NCBI GenBank assembly: GCA_037501455.1
Contig: CM074855.1
Span: 58,535,001-58,599,000 of the forward strand
Reading direction: 5' to 3'
Origin: Lantana camara
Lineage: Eukaryota > Streptophyta > Magnoliopsida > Lamiales > Verbenaceae
DNA length: 64,000 nt
Below are positions 1 to 11,260 of the stretch, piece after piece. The translations under genes were made by a program, and so were the position numbers. The notes under the pieces were generated by a model, which had not been told where the DNA came from, did no database searches, and saw nothing but the letters and a program-made list of their open reading frames with translations. Position 1 is the first letter of the stretch; each line of letters opens with the position of its first letter.

Positions 1-42
1 ATAGTGCGGGGGTGTGGCATCTCTACGTGTAGGGGTGCTACA
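1..42 (+). mobile_element. Terminal 42 bp of an LTR (U5 end) inserted into gag of element F
   Basis: The sequence contains GTGCGGGGG followed by TGTGG and finishes with GGGTGCTACA. This matches the U5 end shared by the other gypsy-type LTRs of the window, for example before 8107 and before 37270. The gag reading frame of element F runs straight into it, so a second element inserted here and its body lies left of the window. AATGT at 43-47 would be its right target-site duplication; the left copy is not visible. The orientation is inferred from the U5-type end being on the + strand. Confidence 0.7.
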
Positions 43-567
43 AATGTACTCAGTCACAGACATATTCCCTTGCTCCAAATTCATGAATTCTCTCTCACGG
101 TACTTCCTTGTTTGTTTCGGTATGTAGTGTGCCCGAAAATCTCTAGAAAATATCTCCCATGTCACGTTATCCTCACCCACCCCAAGACGGGATATGATGT
201 TATGCCACCTATTATAAGCCTCAATATCATACAAAGCCTTCTCCGTTTCGGTGTAAGTAACAACCCGGAATATCCTCTCAACTTTCATGTAATCCGTAGT
301 GCCCGAAAATATAGGTGGTCGACTTCTACTAAACCGATCATAAACACTCTCAATCGGTGCCTGCGGTGGAGCAGATGCCGGAGGAGATGCTTGTGTAGCT
401 TGTTGAGCGGCTTGTTGTGCATTAACGGCCTGCACAAACTGAGTCATAAGGGCCATAAGATCCACTGCAATAGGTAGAGGTGGCGTTGGAGAAGGATTCT
501 GATTCTTCTCCGAAGGTCCTTGCTCATTTCCACGAGCCGGAGAACGATCACGACGATGTGGAGGCAT
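43..567 (-). pseudogene. gag: Partial Ty3/gypsy gag of element F, cut by an LTR
   Basis: Reading the minus strand from the ATG at 567 gives an open frame of about 175 codons starting MPPHRRDRSP. It contains the retrotransposon gag motifs VERIFRVVTYTETEKALYDI, then YNRWHNIISRLG, TWEIFSRDF, YIPKQTRKYRE and LEQGNMSVTEY, which are typical of the capsid region of Tekay/Del-type elements. Capsid domains of this family form the virus-like particle in which reverse transcription takes place. About ten residues (the WLR segment) seem to be missing just before VERIF when compared with element A. The frame ends where a foreign LTR begins at 42, so zinc knuckle, protease and pol are absent. The start was chosen because MPPHRR matches the start of the other gags (MPRDRHH in A, MPPRRHR in B). 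Confidence 0.8.
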
Positions 568-789
568 CCTACACAATTCAATCATGTATGCATTTTGGTT
601 AGTCATATGCTCATGTCACATAACATCGTGTAAGAAATGCAATGTCATAAATTAAAAGCAATAACTAACAAGATACAAGTAACATATAGTCATATGTAAA
701 GCGAAATAAATAAACACGAAAGCACATTGTCCCTATGCCGTACAACCTAGACGACTCGAGATGACTCAAGAGCCCGGTTTTGAACCTTC
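568..789 (-). other. Untranslated leader of element F between PBS and gag
   Basis: About 220 bases separate the predicted primer-binding site from the gag start. The length is close to the leader in element A (about 230 bases). No other feature is visible. Confidence 0.5.
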
Positions 790-802
790 GGCTCTGATGC
801 CA
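790..802 (-). promoter_or_regulatory. Primer-binding site (tRNA-iMet type, one mismatch), element F
   Basis: Minus-strand TGGCATCAGAGCC differs by one base from TGGTATCAGAGCC, the complement of the 3' end of plant initiator tRNA-Met. It lies 12 bases inside the LTR boundary at 815. Minus-strand DNA synthesis would start here. Confidence 0.7.
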
Positions 803-814
803 ACCAAATAGGGG

Positions 815-3800
815 TGTAACGCCCCGACGAGGGCATCCACGCCTATCCCGAGCTACGGACCTAGCTTGTATATAGAATTGATATCCATATACCCGCCGGG
901 ACCGAAGCAAGCGGTGACAAACGGACATCCTAGCTAGGTGGTACTAGACTCACAAAGCGGGTAAATCAAACACAAGTATGGGAAAGCTTAAATCAAAACA
1001 TAACAAGTGCATAAGAATCATACGTCCATCAAATAAAGTGACCATCGTGGTGCAGCAAAAAATGCTCAATTACGGAATGTAAAATCATCCTAATGACCAA
1101 CACGGTCCAAACTAGCATAATTAAAGTAACATCATCAACTCCATACAATAATCCAAAAATCCCAAAAACATAACATAAAACGTAAAGTATGCTACAAGTA
1201 TAACAAGTAGAAAAAAGACTCAAAGACAAGACTCTCAATAAGACTCCCCCTAGCTTGACTCCAAAACGCGACCTGCAGACATGAAAGGTAAAGGAGATCA
1301 ACTCAAAAGGAACCGGTGAGGAGAAGTATACATAGTACAAGTGATATAAGAGGGATCAATGCATACTCAAAACAAGGGCATTCATGATCCGAATTAGTTT
1401 TCGAAAACAATGTAATTTTTGTAAAATACGGATCATGAATCACACACATAACCGGCTCGGCGAGAACAAGCACTACATCCGAACTAACCCAAACCAAGAA
1501 ATCAAATCAAACCATCCATCACACCATTGATGTCGAGGGTGTATGGCCTCTGATCATACAAAACATAGAGAATTCGGTCCATGAAACCTAGCTCTCTCCA
1601 AGAAAACTTCAACCTTGAAACCTCCTCGGAATCTTAGTAGTCTTGTCCATAGTGGGAACTTTGTATGAGGACATCCGTCGGCCCTTGTCTTCCCAGAATA
1701 TCACTCACCTCCATCCCCGAGCACAAATAAAGGATTTCCAAGCAAGCGTCCTTGCAAGGTACATCATAACCTCACTACACAACTCGTACATACATAATAT
1801 TCAAATGAAAGTTCCAAAGGTATTTTGGGTACCTATCCCATATGCCAACTTAAGTTTTACTTGTAAACCGTTTTCCATAAGCAATTATCCATAATATGAT
1901 CAAAGCTCACAAAACATGGCTTATAAAGCCAACATATACATTTTGAAAACAGGAGTTTAAAACCATCAAACATGATAGGCTATAGATGTCCACAGTTTTG
2001 AAAATGTTTTATCTCATAACTCCTCACCTTTACCAAGAACTTCGAAGGCCAACCACGAGCAAACAAGCTACTCGTCCGGAGACTCACCACCTAACAAGAC
2101 AAACGTACCACAAAGGTAAGACACGACTCGAAACCAAATAAGATGACGCACGGCTTCAAAATGAATGCAAACATGCAAATGATGTGCCATGAATGTCCAA
2201 GGTAGCATAAGTTTAGCAATAACATTCAAACAACATCATATGAGTCATATAACAAGCTTTCAAGTTTCAAGACATGTAATTGAACCCACACGCGATGCAT
2301 ACCTAGCATATTTGAGGCATAAAATGCATGTTTACAAAGGGACGTATCATAAATTAAGTCTAACAATGAATCAAGCATCAAACATATTATTTTCATAATT
2401 TATAATGATTTTAGAAGCAAGAAAAACAAGTATTTGGAAAGCGTTATGCAAGAAAGGTCAAAAAATTCCCCCTCATCCCTTACCATCTCGCAAGGCAATG
2501 CGAGTTTTGCCATGACCGTGCAACTATTTATTTTTGAAAGTCGAGAGTTATGCACGGCCGTGCGGTTTTCCTTCATGGAAGTCGCGAGGCCGTGCGGGGT
2601 CACCCCTACCAACTCGCAAGAGGTCCAAATGAGCTGAAATTCTTGGTTTTTCAAGTCCAAAACATGCCAAGACATTCACAAAAGCCTAATGCTTCAAAAA
2701 AAACATTTCTAAAACACATATGGTTCAATTAGGATCAAATTAACATCTAAAAATTTTAGAATTCCAACAATTTACACCTAAGAACTTCATCTTCTTCAAG
2801 TATTCAACCTTCAAGTTCAAAAATTGTGAAATCCTCAATCATGCAAGAAACCCAATGAAACTAATCACATTCTTCATGAAATTGCTCAATGAACAAGAAT
2901 CTAACGCAAAATCAAGCAAAAACAAACATGAACATAAACATGCATAAGTTCTTATAAAAGCTTCAAGGTCAACAATGGTGGATTTCACACAAGACCATAA
3001 AAGCAAGAAATTCTTATATCAAATCGGTCCCAACATCAATATAAACACATTTCCAACAAGAAATTCGAATTCAATCCGACAACAAGAACCCTACATTCGA
3101 ATCTTAGCTCAAAACCTTCAAGAATATAAACCTAGCAAAAGAGCACATAAACCTTACCTTTGAGAGCGGAAAATCGGAGAGAATATCGTGTTCTTCAACC
3201 TCGAATCTCCGGCTTAAATCCCCAATCTTGTCTCTTGAAATGGCTTGAGATGTTCTTGGTGTTCTTGGGAGAATATGAATGGGTTGAGATAAAAGTGAGT
3301 TTGAATCTCTTGTAAAATAATGTAAAATGAGTTTTAGTGTTTAAAATTTGAATTGGTTAATTGGGTCAGCTAATAGGGTCACGAACAGGGTTAATTGGAG
3401 TGGGTTATAAGTTAAATTGGGTCTCAAATTGGGTTAGATTCGAAATTGAGTCGCAGGTCAACAATTGATGCTTAAAAAGTTGACTTTTTGTAAAATGGCC
3501 ATAAATTCTTTGTCCGAACTCCGAATTGAGCGATTCAAGAACCCACGAACTCGTAATTGAATTATCTACCTAAAATCATTAAGTTATAACCAGTTCCAGG
3601 CGATAAAATATAAATTTACTAATTTGCCCCTAATTATACTTTAAATGTCCAAATAAGCACATAGTTTCGGTTAATCACGAAGCATGCTATCAAAGCTCAA
3701 TAATAACAATACAAGCACATAATTAACATATCAAGAAGTCACATATAACGTGAAAATCATATATCTTACATGACCACAAAACGGTTATCAATTAAGGCAT

Positions 3801-3884
3801 AATTTTCACATAATTCATGCATAAAAAGGTAAATCGTTCACTCACGTAACAAAACTTACCTTGATCGAGAAGCAGGGTATCACA
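815..3884 (-). mobile_element. 5' LTR of gypsy element F (3070 bp)
   Basis: On the + strand it starts TGTAACGCCCCGACG and ends GGGTATCACA; in transcription sense it runs TGTGATACCC to GGGGCGTTACA. PBS and gag follow in the minus direction, which makes it the 5' LTR. The adjacent TACAA at 3885-3889 may be one half of the target-site duplication; the partner is outside the window. A consensus splice donor (AAAG then GTAAGG, at 3157) and an acceptor (CTGCAG, at 1273) lie inside. A cluster of GCACGGCCGTGC-type palindromes lies between them (2488-2600). Open frames inside it are short and look like chance. Confidence 0.75.
2488..2600. repeat. GC-rich palindrome cluster in LTR F
   Basis: Within AT-rich LTR sequence there are GCACGGCCGTGC at 2552-2563 (a perfect 12-bp palindrome), half-sites GACCGTGCA (about 2513) and GAGGCCGTGC (about 2587), and a short inverted repeat around CTCGCAAGGCAATGCGAG at 2488-2505. 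Comparable clusters with other core sequences occur in other LTRs of this window. Confidence 0.65.
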
Positions 3885-4605
3885 TACAATGCCTTCAATC
3901 CAGACTCAGAAGAACATGTAGCATCACACTCTACTCCCAACATCATATAACCATTTCAGAAACCGGGATTTCAGATAAAATCTCATAAATTCAGACTAAC
4001 AAATGCTGCAAAAACGAAGTATTATAGATGTAAACTGGGAGAGACGCCAAATTATTACGTTAAAAGGTTAAAAAACTCATATCTTCTAATTATTTGTCAT
4101 GGAATTTGGGAAAAATTAACTATCATATAGAATACCCAAAAAATAAAAAATATCCAACTAGAACACCTTCAATCCAGAATCAATAAGAATTTGTAGCCTC
4201 CCACACTACCACCAACATAATGTAACCAATTGAGAAAAAGGGATTTCAAATAAAATCTCATAAATGCAGACTAATACAGATTGTTTTAAAAAATATTAAA
4301 ATCTCGTAAATGCAGACTAATATAGATAAAGTCTCATAATCGCCTCTACCTCTTCACACCACCACCATTACATCACCTCTGCCGCTCTCCCCTTCACAAC
4401 AACCACTGTCGTTTTTCTCCACCAAAGCCCACCAGTTGCTCCATCAACCACTTCACATCACCACTTAAATATAGGTAATTTAATATTTAAAAAAAATACA
4501 GAAGATCTGCCAAATCGGCAAAACATTTACCACCAGTATAAAAAATCATCATATCCACCCATCACAAAAACCACCAAATCAACCCACCTTGTCCAGATTC
4601 GGTAT
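3885..4605. repeat. Spacer with a diverged direct repeat, no gene
   Basis: A roughly 120-bp unit (start near CCTTCAATCCAGACTCA, 3891-4010) recurs in diverged form at about 4166-4275. A third, shorter piece, with ATCTCGTAAATGCAGACTAA, follows near 4300-4340. The rest (4340-4605) is C- and A-rich simple-looking sequence without an open frame. It separates LTR F from array G and may be the remnant of an older element into which both inserted. Confidence 0.55.
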
Positions 4606-4912
4606 TGTAACGCCCCGCTTTTCCAGTGTTCGGATTTCGCCACGTGTCGACTTTCTCGTGTGCTTGATTATGTAATTATGTGATTTATGTGGCCTTATTT
4701 GCAGCTCCTTCCGAGTTTAGGGGCTTGTTTGTAATTTTCTCTTTCAAGGGTTTTTCGGTCATTTCTCACCCGATCGAGATTTTGACCTCTTCGATCCCTT
4801 CAACGCGTTCGGGGCATCGAGACGAGTCCGTAGACTCTGAGTTTGCCCAATTCTGACGTTGTTAACCCTTCTTTCGCTCCATCCGTGAGTTGAGGACCCG
4901 GGATATAACACC

Positions 4913-4920
4913 CGAATCCT
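4913..4920 (+). promoter_or_regulatory. Candidate TATA box, LTR 1 of array G
   Basis: ATATAACA occurs about 310 bases into the LTR and about 80 bases before the predicted splice donor. It is conserved in LTR 2 (11558-11565) and LTR 3. The call rests on sequence and position only. Confidence 0.35.
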
Positions 4921-7145
4921 CGTTATTCATGCCAAAGCAGCAGACTCCAGCTTCATCGTTCTCTCTCGTTCTCCAGGCATAAAACACACACCCAAGGTGT
5001 GATAACATGCACTAGCTCGTTCTTGCTCGTTTCTCGACGGAATTCGACGTTTTAATAATGGATATTGACCAGCTCGACGAGCCCGACACGATGATACCAA
5101 AATGATGGCCTGAAACTGGATGGTTGCGGTGCTACGGCGAGTAGCCGGCGGTGGAAATTACCTTCGCCACTTCACTGGCGGATTGCGGCGGCTTCCGGTA
5201 TCGGAATTGCCCGATTCTTGGACGGGCTTGTAATGCGACGTTCCGACCACCATTTCTGGAGCAACGGCGCGGCCAACCGACTGGCGACGACGGCTCACGC
5301 GCCGCCTGAAAGTCACGCAGCGGCGGTGGTGCACTGTAGCAGCGGCGTTCGCCTTTTTCCGGTGACTTTTCCGGAGGATCTTTGGCGGTTCCCTACGTTT
5401 TTCGACGTCCTAAATCCATTTCCAGCCTCAAATCGGAGCAAATCGCGGCAGAGATAGGGTTTTTCGATGAGGTGCAGTGGCGGAGCTTTGAGGAGCCGAT
5501 TCGGCCTTTTCCGGTGGGATTTCGGTGACGAGTCCTTGACGAAAGTTACTCGTCTCAACGTGGACAAGCTCTCCGTGTTGGTGCCGGTGTGAAAACCGGC
5601 CGGTAGTGGTGAACCGGCGGGTCAAAATCGGTCACTATTTCGGCGACTTTTTTCGGCAATTGAGATATGGGTTTCGAAGGCCTCGTTACGTGATTTTCGA
5701 CGGTATGTCCGGATTTCGTTTTACGGTTTGAGTTTAATTGCAATTTCCATTTTAGGGAGTAAGTTCGGTTTTTCGTCAATGGAATCCGGTGTGTTTGGTA
5801 ATTTCTGAAATCGTTTGAGGGCTTTTGAGTAGCAGGCCGAGGCGCATGTTCCTGTCCTTCCGGGGATTTTTCCGGCCACCGGATGTGGTGGCTTGGCGGC
5901 TGTCAGTGGCGTTCCGGCAGGCTCCGGTGGCGGCATTCTGATACCTTCCGGACAGTGTATTCCTTTCGTAGTCTATCACCGCTTTCCGTTCGTCAATCGG
6001 ACACTTGGTTGATTTTATATGAATTTCTGAAGTTAATGTATATTATATGTTAATTACTTTAAATTGTAATTTTATTTTGTACGCTTAATTAATCGATGAT
6101 TATGAATTGTATAAAGTATGATAATATGATATGATATATGGAAACTCGAATTCCTAACTCATTGATTTTATGACCCTCTTTTCATGTCGATTGCTTCCCT
6201 TAATTGATTTAATTGTGAATTGTTTGAATATATATGAATTGACATAATCATCCCACATACTTATTTAATTTAAACTACGAACTTAACGTTCATGAAACAT
6301 ACATGTAGCTTTAATTGTATGTTTAATTGTTAATTGAATCCTGTAAGTTAATATATGATTTGATAATTGATATTGTTTAAACCTTATTGTTTGATTTTCT
6401 AAATGATAATAAATTGATGGGCTTCATGATTTAAAATAAATTGAATTCATTTAATTGGTTTACTTGTTTATATAAATTATTTGAGTGTATTATGTGGCTA
6501 ATTGCAACGTGAGACATTAATTGAGCATATGAGCACATTCACGGCACATCATAATTATTATTAATTTCATATTCATGCCATCATATGTCATTCTACTTCA
6601 TGTCATCTCATTTCATGTCGTGCGTCCTATTTGGTTCATATTGAGTCTCCTCTCACTGGTACACATTGTTCATTCTCTTGTACAGTTCGTTTCCAGGGCG
6701 GAGACTTACGAATTGAATAGGCACCCGTATTACTCATGCTTTATGTCTCGTGGTATTCCAGGTGAGGGTGTTTTCGTTCTAGTTACATATTAAACCCTAC
6801 AACCTTATGCGACAAGCTTTGGCCAAAACCTTAAATATATATATATATGTTACTTTTAAAATAGAGTCATCGAGTAAACTTTGATCGAGTAACCCTTTTC
6901 TAATGAATTATGAATATGTTATGTTTCTTATGAATTGGTATGTTTTGGCGAGATTATGCATGTATGATATGTTCACGGGCCCAGGGACTTAGTACATGTG
7001 GCTATCCGGGGAGGCATGGGCCGACGGTGATCCCATGTGCTAGTTCCACTATGTTTTACGACGAAACGGACCTCGTTAGGAGTTTTGGCCAGGAAACGCT
7101 AGTCGGGCTGTTGGGGACTCATGAACCCCTCTAGCCATTATGTAT

Positions 7146-7192
7146 GAGGTGGTCGGGTCTTGCTAACCCGTCCACCACCCGGAGGAAGAAGG
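7146..7192 (+). ncRNA. Candidate structured RNA element (hairpin plus purine motif), LTR 1 of G
   Basis: GGTGGTCGGGT pairs with ACCCGTCCACC around the loop CTTGCTA, giving ten pairs and one T-T mismatch. It is followed by ACCCGGAGGAAGAAGG. The same layout with different but still pairing stems is present in LTRs A, B, H, D and the solo LTR, which supports selection on the RNA fold rather than on the sequence. The role is unknown. Confidence 0.5.
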
Positions 7193-8115
7193 TTGGAACT
7201 TGTTTTATTAATATGATTGTATTATGATTGTTATGCACCGTGCGGGAAGGCCGGGACACGGATCGCCCAAACGACTATGTTATATGATTTGTGTGTATTA
7301 TAATATACTGCATGATTACATATTCAATATATTAATGATATTTGTCGCACACGGTCGGAGTTTGGTTGGAGATAATGCACGCTCACTCGCCGAGCCTTAA
7401 TGTTTATATATGATTTATGAACTTAATAAATTTAAAATGATTAGTCGTAATGTCCGAGCATTGCTTAGTTATTCTCTTGCCCTCTTGGTAATTAATTTTA
7501 AACAAAATCTTGCTCGGGATTTATGACTTGCATGCGCATGTTTCTATATATATGTATCGCTCCTGCTCACTCCGTCTTCTAGAGACTGACCCCTCTTTCC
7601 CACTTTTCCAGTTTCTTTTACAGGTGTTGCTTACTAGGCAGAGTTAGAATGTCGAGTCATTGTTCTAGTCTCACTCATTTACACTCACTACATGCTGTAT
7701 GGTTTCTACGTATTGTATTGACCTTTTATTGTTGGTCGTTGTTCCCTTATTGAACTGATATTATTTCGGGACAGGTTAGGACAGGTTCTGGAGCTAGTTG
7801 AACCCGTTGTTTTGTTGTTGCCTTGTATTGATTCAGGACAGGTTAGGACGGGTGTATTGATTAGTGGAACCCGTATTTATAATCTTGTTGGATTTCATTT
7901 ATTTCTTTGGTATTACATGAATGATTTCCTTGCTTCCGCATTTTGGTTATTGTTGATTGTTCCAGGGTTAGGTTCCGCCTACTCAGGACTGTAGTTTTGT
8001 TTGTCACCCGTTCGCTGTGAGTCCGATTCATGTATGGACTGCCTATTTCATATGTGAATTAGACTCATAGTGCGGGCGATGTGGTGCCTATCGTCCCGGG
8101 TGCTACATCTATAAG

Positions 8116-8130
8116 TGGTATCAGAGCTCC
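8116..8130 (+). promoter_or_regulatory. Primer-binding site, internal region 1 of G
   Basis: TGGTATCAGAGCTCC begins eight bases after the LTR end. Its first twelve bases are complementary to the 3' end of plant initiator tRNA-Met. Confidence 0.85.
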
Positions 8131-10599
8131 AGGTTGCAAAACCGGAGTTCTAGTGTCGTGTTGTGCCAAGTCTAGGTCGTACGGCTTAGGAACTACTTGT
8201 CAACGTGTGCATTGCATCGCTTATAACCTTGAAATGTGATTATTTCAAAAGTTTGTTGATTTATATTTTGCATTTTGCATCGATTCCATGCTTTTTGTGC
8301 TAATTGCGTGGCATGAGCATGTACTAATCGCATGCATATATTTCAAAATGAGTTTTGAATTATAGGTTACGAAGATAATATCAAACCACGGCCAATCTCT
8401 ACTATAAATCTCGTCTAGCACCCGTTTTTCTTTCGGTTGGAAGTTGTAAGGAATGCATCGGAAATCTCAGACTAGAATTCAAGAGCTACGATCTCCTTTA
8501 ATTGGGTTATGAATCGGGTGATGAGATCCCCAATAGAAAGAACAATTATGAGAGCAACTTGTTGGTGTGAGTGAAGTTGGTGGATCCTTGATAAAGAAGA
8601 GTAGTAGGGTATGACGTCTTCAACTTGCAAAATAAACATTCACCCATCTGCATTACAAATTTCTTTCAACTGGATTCCATTGAATGTCTCAATTAAGGGG
8701 AAGAGTGAAGAAAAGGTCGAGGATGTTTTGGATTCGATATTATATTAACACAAAGGTGAGAACTTTCAAGAGAATTAAAGTAAAGGAGGTTCGTGGTAAT
8801 CAGCAACAAAGCTTAACTTACGTGGAAAAGAAGCAAAGAAGAATATGGAAAACGGTATGCCTTGGGATTTCGATCGCGGAAGGAATAAAGGAAGTCAATC
8901 AATCCGGTGGATATAAATTTTGGAAGACAATCATACTAAAGGTTTTATCTCCGATGAGTTGGGGTATCTTTCAGATCCAAGCTGAATTGTCGTGTTGTGG
9001 GATCACGTTAAAGAATATGAAGCAATAAATGGGGATGATAAAGAGAGGCAAAGAATTGCTGGGTGGATTTCAGGCGATCAAGTATAAACAATTGGAAAGG
9101 GGGTTCATTTAATTATTCGAACTCCTAAAGAGTAAACCAAGGAAGTTTTGATTAAAGTGACAATCATGAAGAAGACTCGGACAACAATTGGAGGGTGATT
9201 AATATAAAAAAAAAAAAAAGAAGAAAGGGCAAGATGGTAATTCCATGAGCGTATAAGGCTTCAGGTTCAAGAAATCGTACTTCCAAGCTGTGGAAATGTT
9301 CAAGTGGATATTAGATAATTCTGAAGATTAGAAGACCGTGGGAAAAACACGAAATGATCAACAGTTCGAGACAATCTTATAATTCAACAAACGAGGAATG
9401 AAGTGCCGAGATAAAGCTTCTCATTGCTACGGTGACAGGTCCAATGCATCCATAAGCACGTGCATCATTCACCGTTTTACATTATTTAAAAAAAAATAAT
9501 TTCTATTTATATACGCTTCTTCAATTGACATACTTGCTCAATTGTGCTGCATTATTAATTATTTGAAAACATACTATGTGCATTGGCATTCTTAACTGGC
9601 ATGTATTATTTAGTGTTTATTTGATAGGAATGTTCTTTGCTTCCCCATCAAGCATTACTCTGACCGAGTTTCATTTGAGTCATGAAGATAAGAAATATTT
9701 GGGTTGCAAATTGTGAATCGAAAGGGGAAAGAAATACCGAGAATTGAAAGGTGGAACCGGATAATGGAACGAGAGAATTACTTTCCGTGGTAACAATGGA
9801 AATACAAGCCATGACGGACGTGAAAGACCTAAAGATAGTGACAGGAAAAGAATGAGACGGCTTTGTCAGCTTAAACCTTTAAAGTGGAAGTCAAGCTACT
9901 ATACTTGGGTTGAAGATCTCCATCACGCATCGAAGAGAGTGGTTCGTTTGGAAATTCATAAGTACGTAATTCTGACATCGAAGATAATGATATTATCAGG
10001 GAACTTGTGATGGATGCATTTATTAGCTACGGTAAGAGGAATTTGAATCAAGTTAACCTCCTTGAAGACGGTGTCAACGACACCTAGTTAATCAAGTCCT
10101 CAATAAGAATTAAAACCAGTTGAAGTCAATGAAGGGAGCTGGATTAGGAACTGAAGATTGGGTCGATATTGGATTTTCCCAACTACTAAGAAAAGAAGGA
10201 TAAACTAGTACTCAGTTAACTGAAGAAGATAACGGTGAGTAAGGATCCGAATGGAATCGAGTATAGGGTCAACCAGGGGTCTAACTTTCTCATTCGAGTA
10301 TACTCTAAAGATATGAAAGACAAGTTGGAAATCAAGCCAGCTAGAGATTAGACTATCCAAACCATGGAACTAAGTCACAACATCATTTCCATTACTACGG
10401 TGAACGGTACACTAATCATTCATGGCATAAGCATACATGCATTGTTTATTTAATTAATTCTTGCTATTATTTGATATACTTGCTAAACTGTAATCTGTGA
10501 TGATTTATGTAATTTCTTAATTGGGTTATTCTGATATATATGTATGAATGTTTTAGTAATTGTATTTACATGTTGGAGGGATATTACATTCCTTTTGTT

Positions 10600-10950
10600 T
10601 AAGTGGAAGGGAGATTTCAATTCTCTCTAATTCTGTGATAGAAAGATGTTGGATTCTTTCTAACTTTTGTGCACGAGAGATGTTGGATTCTCTTGTACTT
10701 AGGTGTTCGAGAGATGTTGGATTCCCTCGGATTTAGGGGTTTGGAAAATGCTGGATTTTCTCGAACTAGATGTTTGGGAGATTTTGGGATCTGTCAGACT
10801 TAGGTAGAGAGACGGGGTTCCCTCAATTATGTGCTCGAGAGACGGGGTTCTCTCCTTTCTGTTTGCTCGAGAGACGGGGTTCTCTTCTTTTTGTGTGTCG
10901 AGGGACGGGTTTCTCTCGCTTACGTGTTGAGAGATGGGATTCTCTCTTGT
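10600..10950 (+). repeat. Array of about 11 hairpin-forming repeats (about 32 bp each)
   Basis: Each unit carries GAGAGA, a short centre such as TGTTGGAT or CGGGGT, and TCTCTC, so every unit can fold back on itself. Spacers between units are T-rich. Early units have the centre TGTTGGAT, later ones CGGGGT, so the array grew stepwise. It lies about 300 bases before the polypurine tract. It is conserved in the second internal region at 17281-17627. Confidence 0.8.
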
Positions 10951-11244
10951 TTGCCTCGGTTGCTCCATGCTGGACCTGGAAACGACTTTCAAGTGACGAG
11001 CATGTAACGTGACCGAGCTTTGGGAACAACGATAGCTATGGTATCCTGGCAGTGGTCGAAAGAGTTAAGGCAATCAACGGTCAAGTGTTCAGATGAACCT
11101 CAGCCACAACGAGACACCACGAAGAGAACTGATGCACACAATGCAGGCAAATTTCACGATGAAGACTTTACACGACTCCAGGATGGATAGAAGTACTACA
11201 ACTCGAGGTTTTCACTCAGTGTTTGGATCTGGGGACCAGATCCT

Positions 11245-11260
11245 CTTAAGGGGGAGAGGT
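11245..11260 (+). promoter_or_regulatory. Polypurine tract before LTR 2 of array G
   Basis: CTTAAGGGGGAGAGGT abuts the LTR start at 11261. This is the expected RNase H-resistant primer for plus-strand DNA synthesis. Confidence 0.85.

Larger units (their letters stand above)
4606..8107 (+). mobile_element. LTR 1 of array G (3502 bp)
   Basis: It starts TGTAACGCCCCGC and ends CCCGGGTGCTACA, directly followed by a PBS. It contains a possible TATA box (4913), a possible splice donor (CCCAAG then GTGTGA, 4997), a GC-rich CCGG-dense stretch (about 5100-5960), a long AT-rich stretch (about 6000-6560), a conserved module with hairpin (about 6970-7195) and a splice acceptor (TTTTACAG, ending 7623). 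Its first half differs from LTR 2 and LTR 3 at many sites, while its last part agrees closely with LTR 2. Confidence 0.85.
8108..11260 (+). mobile_element. Internal region 1 of array G, non-coding
   Basis: It runs from the base after LTR 1 to the polypurine tract before LTR 2 and holds no retroelement protein domain. The largest open frame, 8684-9028 (114 codons, basic, no recognised motif), is truncated relative to its twin in the second copy by a CAA to TAA change near 9026. I do not regard it as a gene. Two diverged copies of a module containing CTACGGTGA lie at about 9437 and 10395, and an array of hairpin-forming repeats lies at 10600-10950. Confidence 0.8.

Noticed and set aside
790..802. 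tRNA gene at the tRNA-like motifs
   Set aside because: Only the 12-15 bases complementary to the tRNA 3' end are present at each such site, as expected for primer-binding sites.
3885..4605. Left half of the H element's internal region or its 5' LTR
   Set aside because: No similarity to LTR H was found here; the idea that G split element H remains a guess.
5218..5567. Overlapping frames of 79-84 codons in LTR 1 of G, repeated in LTR 2 and LTR 3
   Set aside because: They lie in a GC-rich part of the LTR, occur on both strands and are shared only because the LTRs are copies of one another. The second frame is broken in LTR 1.
10600..10950. CRISPR-like repeat array
   Set aside because: Repeats are degenerate, spacers are T-rich and short, and the DNA is plant nuclear. 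It is a hairpin-type minisatellite in a retrotransposon.
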